From the NCBI RefSeq assembly GCF_044904705.1, contig NZ_JADIKL010000003.1, positions 186,001 through 250,000 on the forward strand: DNA of 64,000 nt, given 5' to 3'. A program made the position numbers and the translations under genes. The notes below the pieces were generated by a model. It made no database searches and had not been told where the DNA came from. It was given only the letters and a program-made list of their open reading frames with translations. Positions 38,890-46,566 of this stretch are shown in pieces. Origin of the DNA: Rhodanobacter_A agri (GTDB taxonomy: Bacteria > Pseudomonadota > Gammaproteobacteria > Xanthomonadales > Rhodanobacteraceae). Position 1 is the stretch's first letter, and each line of letters begins with the position of its first letter.

Positions 38890-38907
38890 TTGTTGCATAA
38901 ATGTCAT
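38890..38907 (+). promoter_or_regulatory. Possible Pho box
   Basis: TTGTTGC-ATAA-ATGTCAT resembles the PhoB consensus CTGTCAT-N4-CTGTCAT: the second half matches 6 of 7, the first only 3 of 7. It is 54 bp upstream of the TonB receptor that is coupled to an acid phosphatase gene, which makes phosphate control plausible. Weak by sequence alone. Confidence 0.3.
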
Positions 38908-38961
38908 GCAGGGGCTCTAGCGTGCCGGGCCGCGCCTTGCCCCCCACTTCCCGGACCTGCC

Positions 38962-41208
38962 ATGCCTCAGCCCACGCTCGCCTTCCGTTCCTGCGGCCCC
39001 GCCCTGCTCGCCCTCGCCATTGCCGCGGTGCTCGCGACGCCGGTCCACGCCGATGACACGAATCCCGTGCAACCCAAGCCGGCAACGGCGGGCACAGGCA
39101 CAGACACCACCGTCGCCTCGCCGCAGGACGCCAAGCAACTCGGCGCCGTCCAGGTGACCGCCGCCACGACCGCGAGCACCATCGCGCCGACGCAGGGCTC
39201 CATGGTGGCCATCGAGCCGCAGTCCATCATCGGCACCTTGTACCTTCGGGAAAACATCGCGCCGACCGGCGACTACACCGACGCCGCAGCCATTTCGCCC
39301 AGCGTGTACACCGTGACGCCGAACGGCTCCGGCCTGATGGAGTCGGCAGTGGTTTCGATCCGCGGCTTCCAGGACGGCCAGTACAACGTGACGTTCGACG
39401 GCATCCCGTGGATGGACTCCAACGACTTCACGCACCACTCGACCTCGTACTTCACCAACCAGGAAACCAGCAGCGTCACGGTGGATCGCGGCCCGGGCAC
39501 GGCCGGCACGCTGGGCAACGCCACGTTCGGCGGCACCATCACGGTGGATTCGATCAACCCGCAGAAGCAGTTCGGCATCAACCCGTACTTCAGCCTCGGC
39601 AGCTGGGCCACCGCCGTGGAAGGCGCCATCATCAACACCGGCAGCTTCACCGACAGCGGCACCAGCGCCGTGGTCAATCTGCAGAACAGTGACTCCGACG
39701 GTTACCTCACCTATTCCGGCCAGCGCCGCCAGAGCGTGTTCGCCAAGGTCGTGCAGCCGCTGGGCGACAACACCACGCTGACCTTCGCCGCCATGGCGAA
39801 CAAGCTCAACCAATACGTGCCGTTCGGCGCCACCAAGGCGCAGATCGCGGAGTACGGCGTGAACTACGGGCTCAACAACGACCCGACCAGCCAGGCCTAC
39901 TACCGGTACAACCAAGACAAGATCAACACCAACCTGGGCTACATCGGCCTGCACTCGGCGTTCGATGGCTGGACGATCGACAACAAGGCCTACACCTACG
40001 GCTATAACCACTTCGGCTTCAACGGCGAAGACCCGAACGGCGAAACGCCGAACGGCACCTTCTACAGCCCCACCGACGTGCCCGGCCAGCACATGCGCAA
40101 CACGAACCGCTCGTGGGGCGACATCTTCCGCCTGGCCAAGGAGCTCGGCCCGGGCGAGGTGCGCACCGGCCTGTGGTACGACCACCAGGACGACATCCGC
40201 TGGCTGTATGAGTTCGACGACACCAACAACCAGTTGAACCCGGTGGTCACCCCTGGCGCGCCCACGCTGCAGCTGGCCGCAGCGGACCGCCGGATGAACG
40301 ACACCCTAGTCACGATCCAGCCGTACCTCGAATACCAGTGGAACCTCACCGACAACGCGTATTTCATCGGCGGCGTGAAGTACAACGACTTCAAGCGCAG
40401 CATCGATGCGCCGGTGAACCAGAAGACGGGCACCCCGCTGTCCTATTCCAAGACCTGGACCGCGACCCTGCCGTCGGCCTCGTTCCACTATGCGTTCAGT
40501 TCGAGCTGGACAGCCTACGCACAGTGGGCGAAGGGCTACCTGGCGCCCAACCTCAACCTGTTCTACGTGCCGAACCCGGCGGTGACCGACAGCGCGGTGG
40601 CACCGGAAAAGACCACCAACTGGCAGCTCGGCACCACCTGGTCCGACGATCGCCTGACGCTGTCCGGCGACGTCTACAAGATCAACTTCAACAACTTCGT
40701 GCAGAAGCACAACGTTGGCGGCATCACGGAGTTCTACAACGGCGGCGGCGTGCACTACAAAGGCATCGAGCTCGAAGGCACCTACATGCTGGGCGCCGGC
40801 TTCAGCGTCTACGCCAACGGCTCGCTCAACCGCGCGATCCAGACCACCGACAACGCGTGGAACGCGAACACGCCGCACAAGACCGCCGCGCTGGGCTTCA
40901 TCTACAGCAACGGCCCGGCCTACGTATCGCTGGTCGACAAGTTCGTCGGCAAGACCTACTACACGGCCAATGCGGAAGACGACACGCCGATCGGCGGCTA
41001 TGCGGTGACCAACTTCACCGCCAGCTACCGGTTCGATCCGCACATCGCCGACGTGAAGGATCTGAAGATCGGCGTGCAGCTGAACAACATCTTCAACAAC
41101 ACCCACATCAACGCCCTGGCTGGCACCACCGGCGCGGACAGCACGCCGATGTACTTCACCATCCCGGCGCGCAACTTCAACTTCACCATCTCGGCCGATC
41201 TGTTCTGA
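38962..41208 (+). CDS. TonB-dependent receptor coupled to an acid phosphatase
   Basis: 748 residues from ATG 38962, where a signal peptide (1-30, ending ATPVHA) begins. Linker, then the plug with GAVQVTA, ESAVVSIRGFQDGQYNVTFDGIP and VDRGPGTAGTLGNATFGGTI, and the barrel ending NFTISADLF with terminal Phe. Its stop codon overlaps the phosphatase start (TGATG), so the two are co-translated. This pairing suggests uptake of a phosphorylated organic compound or of the product of its dephosphorylation. The ligand is inferred, not shown. Confidence 0.9.
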   Translation: MPQPTLAFRSCGPALLALAIAAVLATPVHADDTNPVQPKPATAGTGTDTTVASPQDAKQLGAVQVTAATTASTIAPTQGSMVAIEPQSIIGTLYLRENIAPTGDYTDAAAISPSVYTVTPNGSGLMESAVVSIRGFQDGQYNVTFDGIPWMDSNDFTHHSTSYFTNQETSSVTVDRGPGTAGTLGNATFGGTITVDSINPQKQFGINPYFSLGSWATAVEGAIINTGSFTDSGTSAVVNLQNSDSDGYLTYSGQRRQSVFAKVVQPLGDNTTLTFAAMANKLNQYVPFGATKAQIAEYGVNYGLNNDPTSQAYYRYNQDKINTNLGYIGLHSAFDGWTIDNKAYTYGYNHFGFNGEDPNGETPNGTFYSPTDVPGQHMRNTNRSWGDIFRLAKELGPGEVRTGLWYDHQDDIRWLYEFDDTNNQLNPVVTPGAPTLQLAAADRRMNDTLVTIQPYLEYQWNLTDNAYFIGGVKYNDFKRSIDAPVNQKTGTPLSYSKTWTATLPSASFHYAFSSSWTAYAQWAKGYLAPNLNLFYVPNPAVTDSAVAPEKTTNWQLGTTWSDDRLTLSGDVYKINFNNFVQKHNVGGITEFYNGGGVHYKGIELEGTYMLGAGFSVYANGSLNRAIQTTDNAWNANTPHKTAALGFIYSNGPAYVSLVDKFVGKTYYTANAEDDTPIGGYAVTNFTASYRFDPHIADVKDLKIGVQLNNIFNNTHINALAGTTGADSTPMYFTIPARNFNFTISADLF

Positions 41209-41921
41209 TGAAACGTCCCGCGTTGCTGATGTTGATGCTGCTGATCGGCCAGCCCGCGCTGGCCGACGGCAACGGGCCAGCGGTCGACCTCGCCGCACTG
41301 CTACCCCCGCCGCCCGCCGCCGGCTCCCCGGCGGCACGGCGCGACCTCGACGGCGTACTCGCCGCGCAGGCCCGCCGCACGCCGGAGGAGATCGCCGCGG
41401 CGAAGGCCGACCAGCAGCACAGCGTGTTCCGCTTCGCCGACGTGTTCGGCACGGCATTCGCACCGGCGCAGTTGCCGCGCACGGCGGCATTCTTCGTCCG
41501 CGTGACGGCCTACGACAAGGGCGAAGTGAAGGCGGTGAAGGTGTTCTGGCAACACCCGCGCCCCGTGCTGGCATCGCACGCGGTGCATCCGTTGAGCCAG
41601 GAGAAGTCGAACGACTGGAGCTATCCCAGCGGCCATGCCACGCTGGGCTATACCGAGGCCGTGCTGCTGTCGAACATGGTGCCGGAACGGCGCGCGGCGA
41701 TCTTCGCCCGCGCCGACCTGTACGCCCAGCACCGCATCGTGATGGGCGTGCACTACCCCAGCGACGTGGAAGCCGGCCGCCTCGCCGGCACCGTACTTGG
41801 CGGGCAGTTGCTCATCGATCCCGACTGGCAGGCGGACTATGCGGCGGCGCGCGCCGAGCTGCGCAAGGCACTCGGACTGCCGGACGAGCCAGCCGCCGCC
41901 GTGGCCGTCACCACGCGTTGA
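41208..41921 (+). CDS. Periplasmic class A acid phosphatase (PAP2 superfamily)
   Basis: 237 residues. Signal peptide about 1-19 (IGQPALA). The three PAP2 signature blocks are complete: K-x6-RP as KVFWQHPRP (from Lys111), PSGH at 140-143, and R-x5-H-x3-D as RIVMGVHYPSD, giving the His nucleophile and Asp relay. Class A bacterial non-specific acid phosphatases (PhoN/PhoC type) of this size release phosphate from many organic monoesters in the periplasm. It is translationally coupled to the preceding TonB receptor gene, and a possible Pho box precedes the pair. Confidence 0.92.
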   Translation: MKRPALLMLMLLIGQPALADGNGPAVDLAALLPPPPAAGSPAARRDLDGVLAAQARRTPEEIAAAKADQQHSVFRFADVFGTAFAPAQLPRTAAFFVRVTAYDKGEVKAVKVFWQHPRPVLASHAVHPLSQEKSNDWSYPSGHATLGYTEAVLLSNMVPERRAAIFARADLYAQHRIVMGVHYPSDVEAGRLAGTVLGGQLLIDPDWQADYAAARAELRKALGLPDEPAAAVAVTTR

Positions 41922-42000
41922 AGCATGCCGCATCCGGCGCGTGAACGCCCTCGCCCGGGGGCGGCTCGCTCCTGCCCGCGGGCTCGGCGATAATCGACCG

Positions 42001-43221
42001 ATGCCCAGCCCCGTCCGCGCCGCCCGCCTCCCCGCCCTCTCCGTCGTGGCACTGAGCGCCGTACTCGCCGTCGCGCCGACGTTGGCGCGGCAGAACAAGA
42101 GCCAGACCGAGCAGGCTGCCGCCAAGCAAAAGCTGAGCGACGTGCATCAGGAGCTGCAGGCGCTGGACAAGCGTCAGACCGCCACCGCCGCCCGCCGCGA
42201 CGAACTCAACGCCGAACTGGCGAAGCAGACCACCGCCCTCGCCACCGCCGCGCGCGCGCTGCGCCAGACCGACGCCGAACTCGCCGCCAAGCAGCAACAG
42301 CTCGACCAGTTGCAGCAGCATCGCGCCGAGCTGAAGCAGAAGCTGGCCGGCCAGCGCGCCGCGATCGCCGACCTGCTGCGCGCCAGCTATGCCCTGGGGC
42401 ACGGTTCGGACCTGCGCCTGCTACTGGACAACGAGGACGTCGGCCGGATCGCGCGGGCGCTGGTCTACTCGAAATACTTCCAGCAGGACCGCGTGCAGAA
42501 AGTACAGCAGTTGATGGCCAGCCTGGCCGAGCTGCAGACGCTGGAGGCCCAGATCACTGCCGAGCAACAGGCACTGCAGGCGCAACGCGCGCAGCGCGAG
42601 CAGCAAAGCAAGCAGCTGACCCGCCAGCGTGCCTCGCAGCAGAAGCTGGCCGCCGAAACCGACGCCACCTACCAGACCCAGGCCCAGCGATTGGCCGCGC
42701 TGAAGCAGGACGAGCAATCGCTCAACTCACTGGTCGCGCGCTTGCAGAAGCAGATCGACCAGGCCATGCGCGAGGCCGCCGCCCGCGCGGCCGCCCAACA
42801 GGCCGCCGCACGCAAGCACGGCGGCAAGGCCCCACCGCCGCTGGAAGTGGGCGGCGCCGGCGCCAACATCCGCGGCAACCTGCCCTGGCCGGCCGCCGGC
42901 GAAGTGCACAGCTACGGCAACGGTGTGCTGATCCGCGCCGCAGGCGGCAGCGAAGTGCACGCGGTGGCGAACGGGCGGGTGGTCTACGCCGGCTTCCTGC
43001 GCGGTTACGGCATGCTGCTGATCCTCAACCACGGCAACGGCTGGATGAGCATGTACGGCAACAACGAGACGCTGTTGCATGGCGTGGGCGACGCGGTAAT
43101 CGCCGGCCAGACGGTGGGCACCGCCAGCGCGCCCACCGGCATCAACACCGGCGCGTACTTCGAACTGCGCCACGACAGCCAGCCGGTCGACCCGCGCAAC
43201 TGGCTCAGCCAGCACCGCTAA
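42001..43221 (+). CDS. EnvC-like murein hydrolase activator (M23/LytM fold)
   Basis: 406 residues from ATG 42001, with a signal peptide (about 1-29). Residues about 32-270 are a long coiled coil rich in Gln, Ala and Lys, typical of EnvC. The C-terminal LytM domain (about 290-405) resembles EnvC (GNLPWPAAGEVHSYGNG, ANGRVVYAGFLRGYGMLLILNHGNGWMSMYGN). The zinc ligands of active M23 peptidases are missing: the first His-x3-Asp site and the Tyr-x-His site read NGVLIRA and MYGN. It therefore likely activates amidases at the septum together with FtsEX rather than cutting peptidoglycan itself. The CtpA-like gene follows. Confidence 0.9.
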   Translation: MPSPVRAARLPALSVVALSAVLAVAPTLARQNKSQTEQAAAKQKLSDVHQELQALDKRQTATAARRDELNAELAKQTTALATAARALRQTDAELAAKQQQLDQLQQHRAELKQKLAGQRAAIADLLRASYALGHGSDLRLLLDNEDVGRIARALVYSKYFQQDRVQKVQQLMASLAELQTLEAQITAEQQALQAQRAQREQQSKQLTRQRASQQKLAAETDATYQTQAQRLAALKQDEQSLNSLVARLQKQIDQAMREAAARAAAQQAAARKHGGKAPPPLEVGGAGANIRGNLPWPAAGEVHSYGNGVLIRAAGGSEVHAVANGRVVYAGFLRGYGMLLILNHGNGWMSMYGNNETLLHGVGDAVIAGQTVGTASAPTGINTGAYFELRHDSQPVDPRNWLSQHR

Positions 43222-43300
43222 GCCGGCCGGGCCCGGGAGGTCCGTTCAGCCAGCACCGTTGACGGCCGCCCGCCATCGTCGCAGGCTGGCGGTGTCGAAA

Positions 43301-43320
43301 CCCGCCGCCCGTGCGGCGGG
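43301..43320 (+). other. 8-bp GC hairpin in the leader of the S41 protease gene
   Basis: CCCGCCGC and GCGGCGGG pair around loop CCGT, ending 24 nt before the ATG at 43345. It could terminate the EnvC transcript or modulate translation. No T-tract. Confidence 0.4.
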
Positions 43321-43344
43321 CACCCCTTTCCCCGGAGTCGTTCC

Positions 43345-44721
43345 ATGCGATTTTCCACCTACAGCCTGTGCGCGCTGCTGCTGGCGGCGCCGTTCGCGCA
43401 TGCGCAGACCGCGCCGGCACCTGCCGCGAGCGCGCCCGAACCACCTACCGAGCTGGCGCCCACCCACGTCCGCGCGGACGCGCCCGCCAAGCCCGCCGAC
43501 AACCAGGTCGACCTGCAGGACATCCGCCGCTTCAGCCGCGTCTACGACATCGTGCGCCAGGCCTACGTGGAGCCGGTGAGCAATCGTGCGCTGATGAAGG
43601 ACGCGATCACCGGCATGCTCGCCGGCCTCGATCCGCACAGCGAATACCTCGACAAGGAAGGCCTCGCCCAGCTCGACGAGGACACCACCGGCCAGTACAG
43701 CGGCCTCGGCATCGAGGTGCTGCAGCAGGACGGCGGCCTGCTGATCGTCACTCCGATCGACGACACCCCCGCCTCGCGCGCCGGCATCCGGCCCGGCGAC
43801 AACATCGTGAAGATCGACGGTGTGCTGATCGATCCGCAGAACGTGGACGACATGTTCAAGAAGCTGCGCGGCAAGCCCGGCAGCAAGATCACCCTCACCA
43901 TCGTGCACAAGGGCAGCGACAATCCGGTCGACATGCACCTCACGCGCGAGAACATCGCGATCACCAGCGTCAAGGTGCGCCAGCTCGAACCCGGCTACGA
44001 CTACATCCGCATCACCCAGTTCCAGAGTGACACCGCGGCCGACCTCGAACGCAAGCTGGCCGCGCTGGTTGCCAAGAGCGGCCCGCTCAAGGGCGCCGTA
44101 CTCGACCTGCGCAACAACCCCGGCGGCCTGCTCACCGCCGCGGTGTCGGTGAGCGACGACTTCCTCGACTCCGGCACCATCGTCACCACCCGCGGCCGCC
44201 TGCCGGATTCCAACATGAGCTTCAGCGCGCACCCCGGCGACTTGCTCAACGGCGCATCGCTGGTGGTGCTGGTCAACCACGGCACCGCCTCCGCCGCCGA
44301 GATCGTTTCCGGTGCGCTGAAGGACAACCGCCGCGCATTGCTGATGGGCCAGCGCACCTTCGGCAAGGGCGTGGTGCAGACCGTGCTGCCGCTGGACGCC
44401 GACCACGCAGTGAAGATCACCACTGCGCGCTACTACACGCCGAACGGCACATCGATACAAGCCGAAGGCATCAAGCCCGACATCCCGGTCGCCGACCTCA
44501 CCGTGCAGAAAACCGACACGGCACCCGAACTGGTCAGCTCCGAAGCCGACTTGCCGAACCATCTCGCCAACGAGGACGCCAAGGCCGGCAACGACATCGA
44601 CAACGATGGCAGTGCCGCCGACGCTTCGCTCGCCACCCACGACTACGCGCTGGCGCAGGCGCTGAATGTGCTCAAAGGCATGGCGCTGGGCCACGCAGTG
44701 GCCGTCCCCGCAGCGAAATAA
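43345..44721 (+). CDS. S41-family C-terminal processing protease (CtpA/Prc-like)
   Basis: 458 residues. Signal peptide 1-20 (APFAHA). N-terminal helical part, PDZ domain (about 115-200: TGQYSGLGIEVLQQDGGLLIVTP, AGIRPGDNIVKIDG), then the S41 core with the Ser-Lys dyad Ser316 (HGTASAAEIVSGAL) and Lys341 (RTFGKGVVQT), and RNNPGGLL. The protease trims or degrades periplasmic proteins; CtpA homologues control peptidoglycan hydrolases. It lies directly behind the EnvC-like gene, an arrangement found in many proteobacteria. The acidic C-terminal tail (about 395-430) is probably flexible. Confidence 0.94.
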   Translation: MRFSTYSLCALLLAAPFAHAQTAPAPAASAPEPPTELAPTHVRADAPAKPADNQVDLQDIRRFSRVYDIVRQAYVEPVSNRALMKDAITGMLAGLDPHSEYLDKEGLAQLDEDTTGQYSGLGIEVLQQDGGLLIVTPIDDTPASRAGIRPGDNIVKIDGVLIDPQNVDDMFKKLRGKPGSKITLTIVHKGSDNPVDMHLTRENIAITSVKVRQLEPGYDYIRITQFQSDTAADLERKLAALVAKSGPLKGAVLDLRNNPGGLLTAAVSVSDDFLDSGTIVTTRGRLPDSNMSFSAHPGDLLNGASLVVLVNHGTASAAEIVSGALKDNRRALLMGQRTFGKGVVQTVLPLDADHAVKITTARYYTPNGTSIQAEGIKPDIPVADLTVQKTDTAPELVSSEADLPNHLANEDAKAGNDIDNDGSAADASLATHDYALAQALNVLKGMALGHAVAVPAAK

Positions 44722-44731
44722 AGCAGCACGT

Positions 44732-44781
44732 GAAGAGAAGCGAGAGAGGGCGAGGCGCCTTCTCTCTACTCGCTTCTCTTC
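44732..44781. terminator. Long hairpin after the S41 protease gene
   Basis: The arms GAAGAGAAGCGAG...AGAG and CTCT...CTCGCTTCTCTTC are complementary over about 20 bp with small bulges. It starts 11 nt after the S41 stop codon and lies between convergent genes. Confidence 0.65.
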
Positions 44782-44785
44782 CTGC

Positions 44786-44819
44786 GCCTTTCGCTGTTGC
44801 GCACGGGGCGCATTCCTAC
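44786..44819 (-). repeat. REP-like element (GTAG type), copy 1
   Basis: On the minus strand it begins GTAGGAATGCGCCCCGTGCG and contains an internal hairpin (TGCGC/GCGCA). The first four bases GTAG supply the TAG stop codon of the methyltransferase gene. Related copies lie at 51590-51662. Confidence 0.6.
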
Positions 44820-46021
44820 AGGCGACCACCCTGATCGGCGGCAAGCAGATCCGCCGGCAACGGCAGCATGTCGAGACCGCGTGCGAACAGCATCGCCTGG
44901 AAGCGCTCGCCCATGCGGTCGGGCAAGGTGAGCCGCTTCACTTCCTGTGCCAGCCGGTAGCGCGCCGCTTCGTCGGCGGCCTGCGCGTGAGCAGCTTCGA
45001 ACGCATCCTGCAGCCCGCTGGCCATCAGGAACTGCGCCTGCGGCAGGTAGGCCGCAACGCCGAAGCCGGCGCTGTTGCCGGCCTCGGCCAGCGCGGTGAA
45101 ATCCACCGAAGCGGTAAGGTCGTTGAGGCCAGGGAGCCATAGCGGATCGCTGTGCGCGTGATGGCGGTAGTGCGCCATCAGCGTGCCGTCGCGGCGATCG
45201 GCCTGGTAGAACTCGCGCCGTACGTAGCCGTAATCGACGAACAGCATCAAGCCGGCCTCCAGCGAACCGGCCACCGCCTGCAGCCAGTACGGCAGCTGCG
45301 GCAGGATCTCGGTGCGGTAGCCGTCGGCGAAATCCGCGCCGATATCGCGTTCGACATGGCGCACCGCGCCAGCCACCAGGGCATCGGCAGGGCGGTCCAC
45401 GCGCATCAGCCGGCCTTCGCCATCCAGCGCTACGTGTTCTTCGAACACTTCGCCGTCGCGCAACGCGATGCGCGTGGTGGGCAGCGCGTCGATTACCTCG
45501 TTGGCGAACAACACGCCGCGCCAGCCGTGATCGGGCGGACCGTCCAGCCATCTGACACGTGCATTGAGTTCGGCAGGCAAGGCAGCGGCAAGGCGTTCGC
45601 GCTGCCGTTCGCGCAGATCCGCACTGGGCTCGAGGATCAGGTAGCGATGCGGCAGGCTGCCGGCTTCGGCGAACGCCTTGAGCGCCACCTCGGCGAAGGC
45701 GCCGCTGCCGCCGCCCAGTTCGAGGAAGTTCGCCTCCTCGCCCAGCGTGTCCAGCACGGGCCCCACCACGTTCGCTACGCAGCGCGCAAACAGTTCGCCC
45801 AGTTCCGGCGCGGTGACGAAATCGCCCGCCTCGCCGAACTTGGTCTTGCCCGCGCTGTAGTAGCCCAGCCCCGGCGCGTACAGGCTGCGCTCCATGAATT
45901 GCGAGAACGGTATGGGCCCGTGCGCGGCGATCTGCTCGCGCAACTGGCGCAGCAGGCGGTCGGAATGCGCGCGCTCGTCGGCGCTGGGTTCGGGGAGTCG
46001 AGACTGCATCGGTGCTGGCAT
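44816..46021 (-). CDS. MidA/NDUFAF7-type SAM-dependent methyltransferase (DUF185)
   Basis: 401 residues from ATG 46021; ATG 46009 and TTG 46039 are alternatives and none has a clear ribosome site. The family (PF02636) shows ISFSQFM-like IPFSQFMERSLYAPGLGYY at the N-terminus, GDFVTAPELGELF, the SAM-binding LELGGGSGAFAEVAL, and VLFANEVIDALP. The mitochondrial member NDUFAF7/MidA methylates an arginine of complex I subunit NDUFS2 during assembly. The bacterial role is less certain. It is transcribed alone, and its TAG stop codon is the first part of a REP element. Confidence 0.9.
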   Translation of the reverse strand: MPAPMQSRLPEPSADERAHSDRLLRQLREQIAAHGPIPFSQFMERSLYAPGLGYYSAGKTKFGEAGDFVTAPELGELFARCVANVVGPVLDTLGEEANFLELGGGSGAFAEVALKAFAEAGSLPHRYLILEPSADLRERQRERLAAALPAELNARVRWLDGPPDHGWRGVLFANEVIDALPTTRIALRDGEVFEEHVALDGEGRLMRVDRPADALVAGAVRHVERDIGADFADGYRTEILPQLPYWLQAVAGSLEAGLMLFVDYGYVRREFYQADRRDGTLMAHYRHHAHSDPLWLPGLNDLTASVDFTALAEAGNSAGFGVAAYLPQAQFLMASGLQDAFEAAHAQAADEAARYRLAQEVKRLTLPDRMGERFQAMLFARGLDMLPLPADLLAADQGGRL

Positions 46022-46057
46022 CGCGGAAATCCGCGACAAGCATAGCGGATGGCGGCC

Positions 46058-46561
46058 CTAATCCTGCGGTAGCAGCCGTGCAACCAGCAGCGCTGAACCA
46101 TACAGGCCGAAGCCGAACACGGCATGGGTCAGCAGGCTGCGCAAACGCGCCCGGTTCGGCCGTGGCGTCCTGGAAGCGGCGAAACCCGCGCCCATGCCCG
46201 GCTGCAGCACGGCGAACGGGAAGATCACCGTTGCCAGTCCGAACCCCAATGCGGGCAGCAAGGCGGGATGCCTCGCCCACGCCGGCCCTGCCAGCGCGCA
46301 CAGCGCCGCGGCATAGGCGATGCCGATCGCGTAATGGGCCAGCCAGCCGATGGCGCGTTCGCCACGAACAGGCTGCGCCCGCGCGATGCTCTGGTGCGCG
46401 AAACGCCCGCGCACCAGATGCCCGAACCAGCGGCCGACCAGTGCCCAGTCCGTCACTGGAATGCCCAGGACCCGCCGCAGCAGCTGCGCCCAGAGATCCA
46501 TCGCCAGCGTGGCACCAACGCCGACCAGCAACGCGAATGCGATGGCCTGGCCGATCGTCAT
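46058..46561 (-). CDS. DUF2938-family membrane protein
   Basis: 167 residues, four or five predicted membrane helices. It matches the DUF2938 pattern: AIAFALLVGVGATLAMDLWAQLLRR at the start, then VGRWFGHLVRGRFAHQSIARA, IGWLAHYAIGIAYAAALC and GLATVIFPFAVLQPGMGAGFAAS. Function is not known; several His residues face the membrane segments (GHL, AHQSI, AHYAIG). It follows the TonB receptor gene by 5 bp, so the two form an operon behind the Zur-like palindrome, and a link to metal uptake or storage is possible. Confidence 0.85.
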   Translation of the reverse strand: MTIGQAIAFALLVGVGATLAMDLWAQLLRRVLGIPVTDWALVGRWFGHLVRGRFAHQSIARAQPVRGERAIGWLAHYAIGIAYAAALCALAGPAWARHPALLPALGFGLATVIFPFAVLQPGMGAGFAASRTPRPNRARLRSLLTHAVFGFGLYGSALLVARLLPQD

Positions 46562-46566
46562 GGCGC

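Larger units (their letters stand above)
38565..38961. promoter_or_regulatory. 397-bp divergent control region between gltB and TonB receptor
   Basis: No gene is seen. It holds the gltB promoter (38635-38663), an 18-bp palindrome (38679-38696) and, near the other end, a Pho-box-like sequence (38890-38907) before the TonB receptor gene. Confidence 0.7.

Noticed and set aside
42001..43221. Active M23 endopeptidase
   Set aside because: The zinc-binding His and Asp positions are replaced, as in EnvC, so a regulatory role is more likely.
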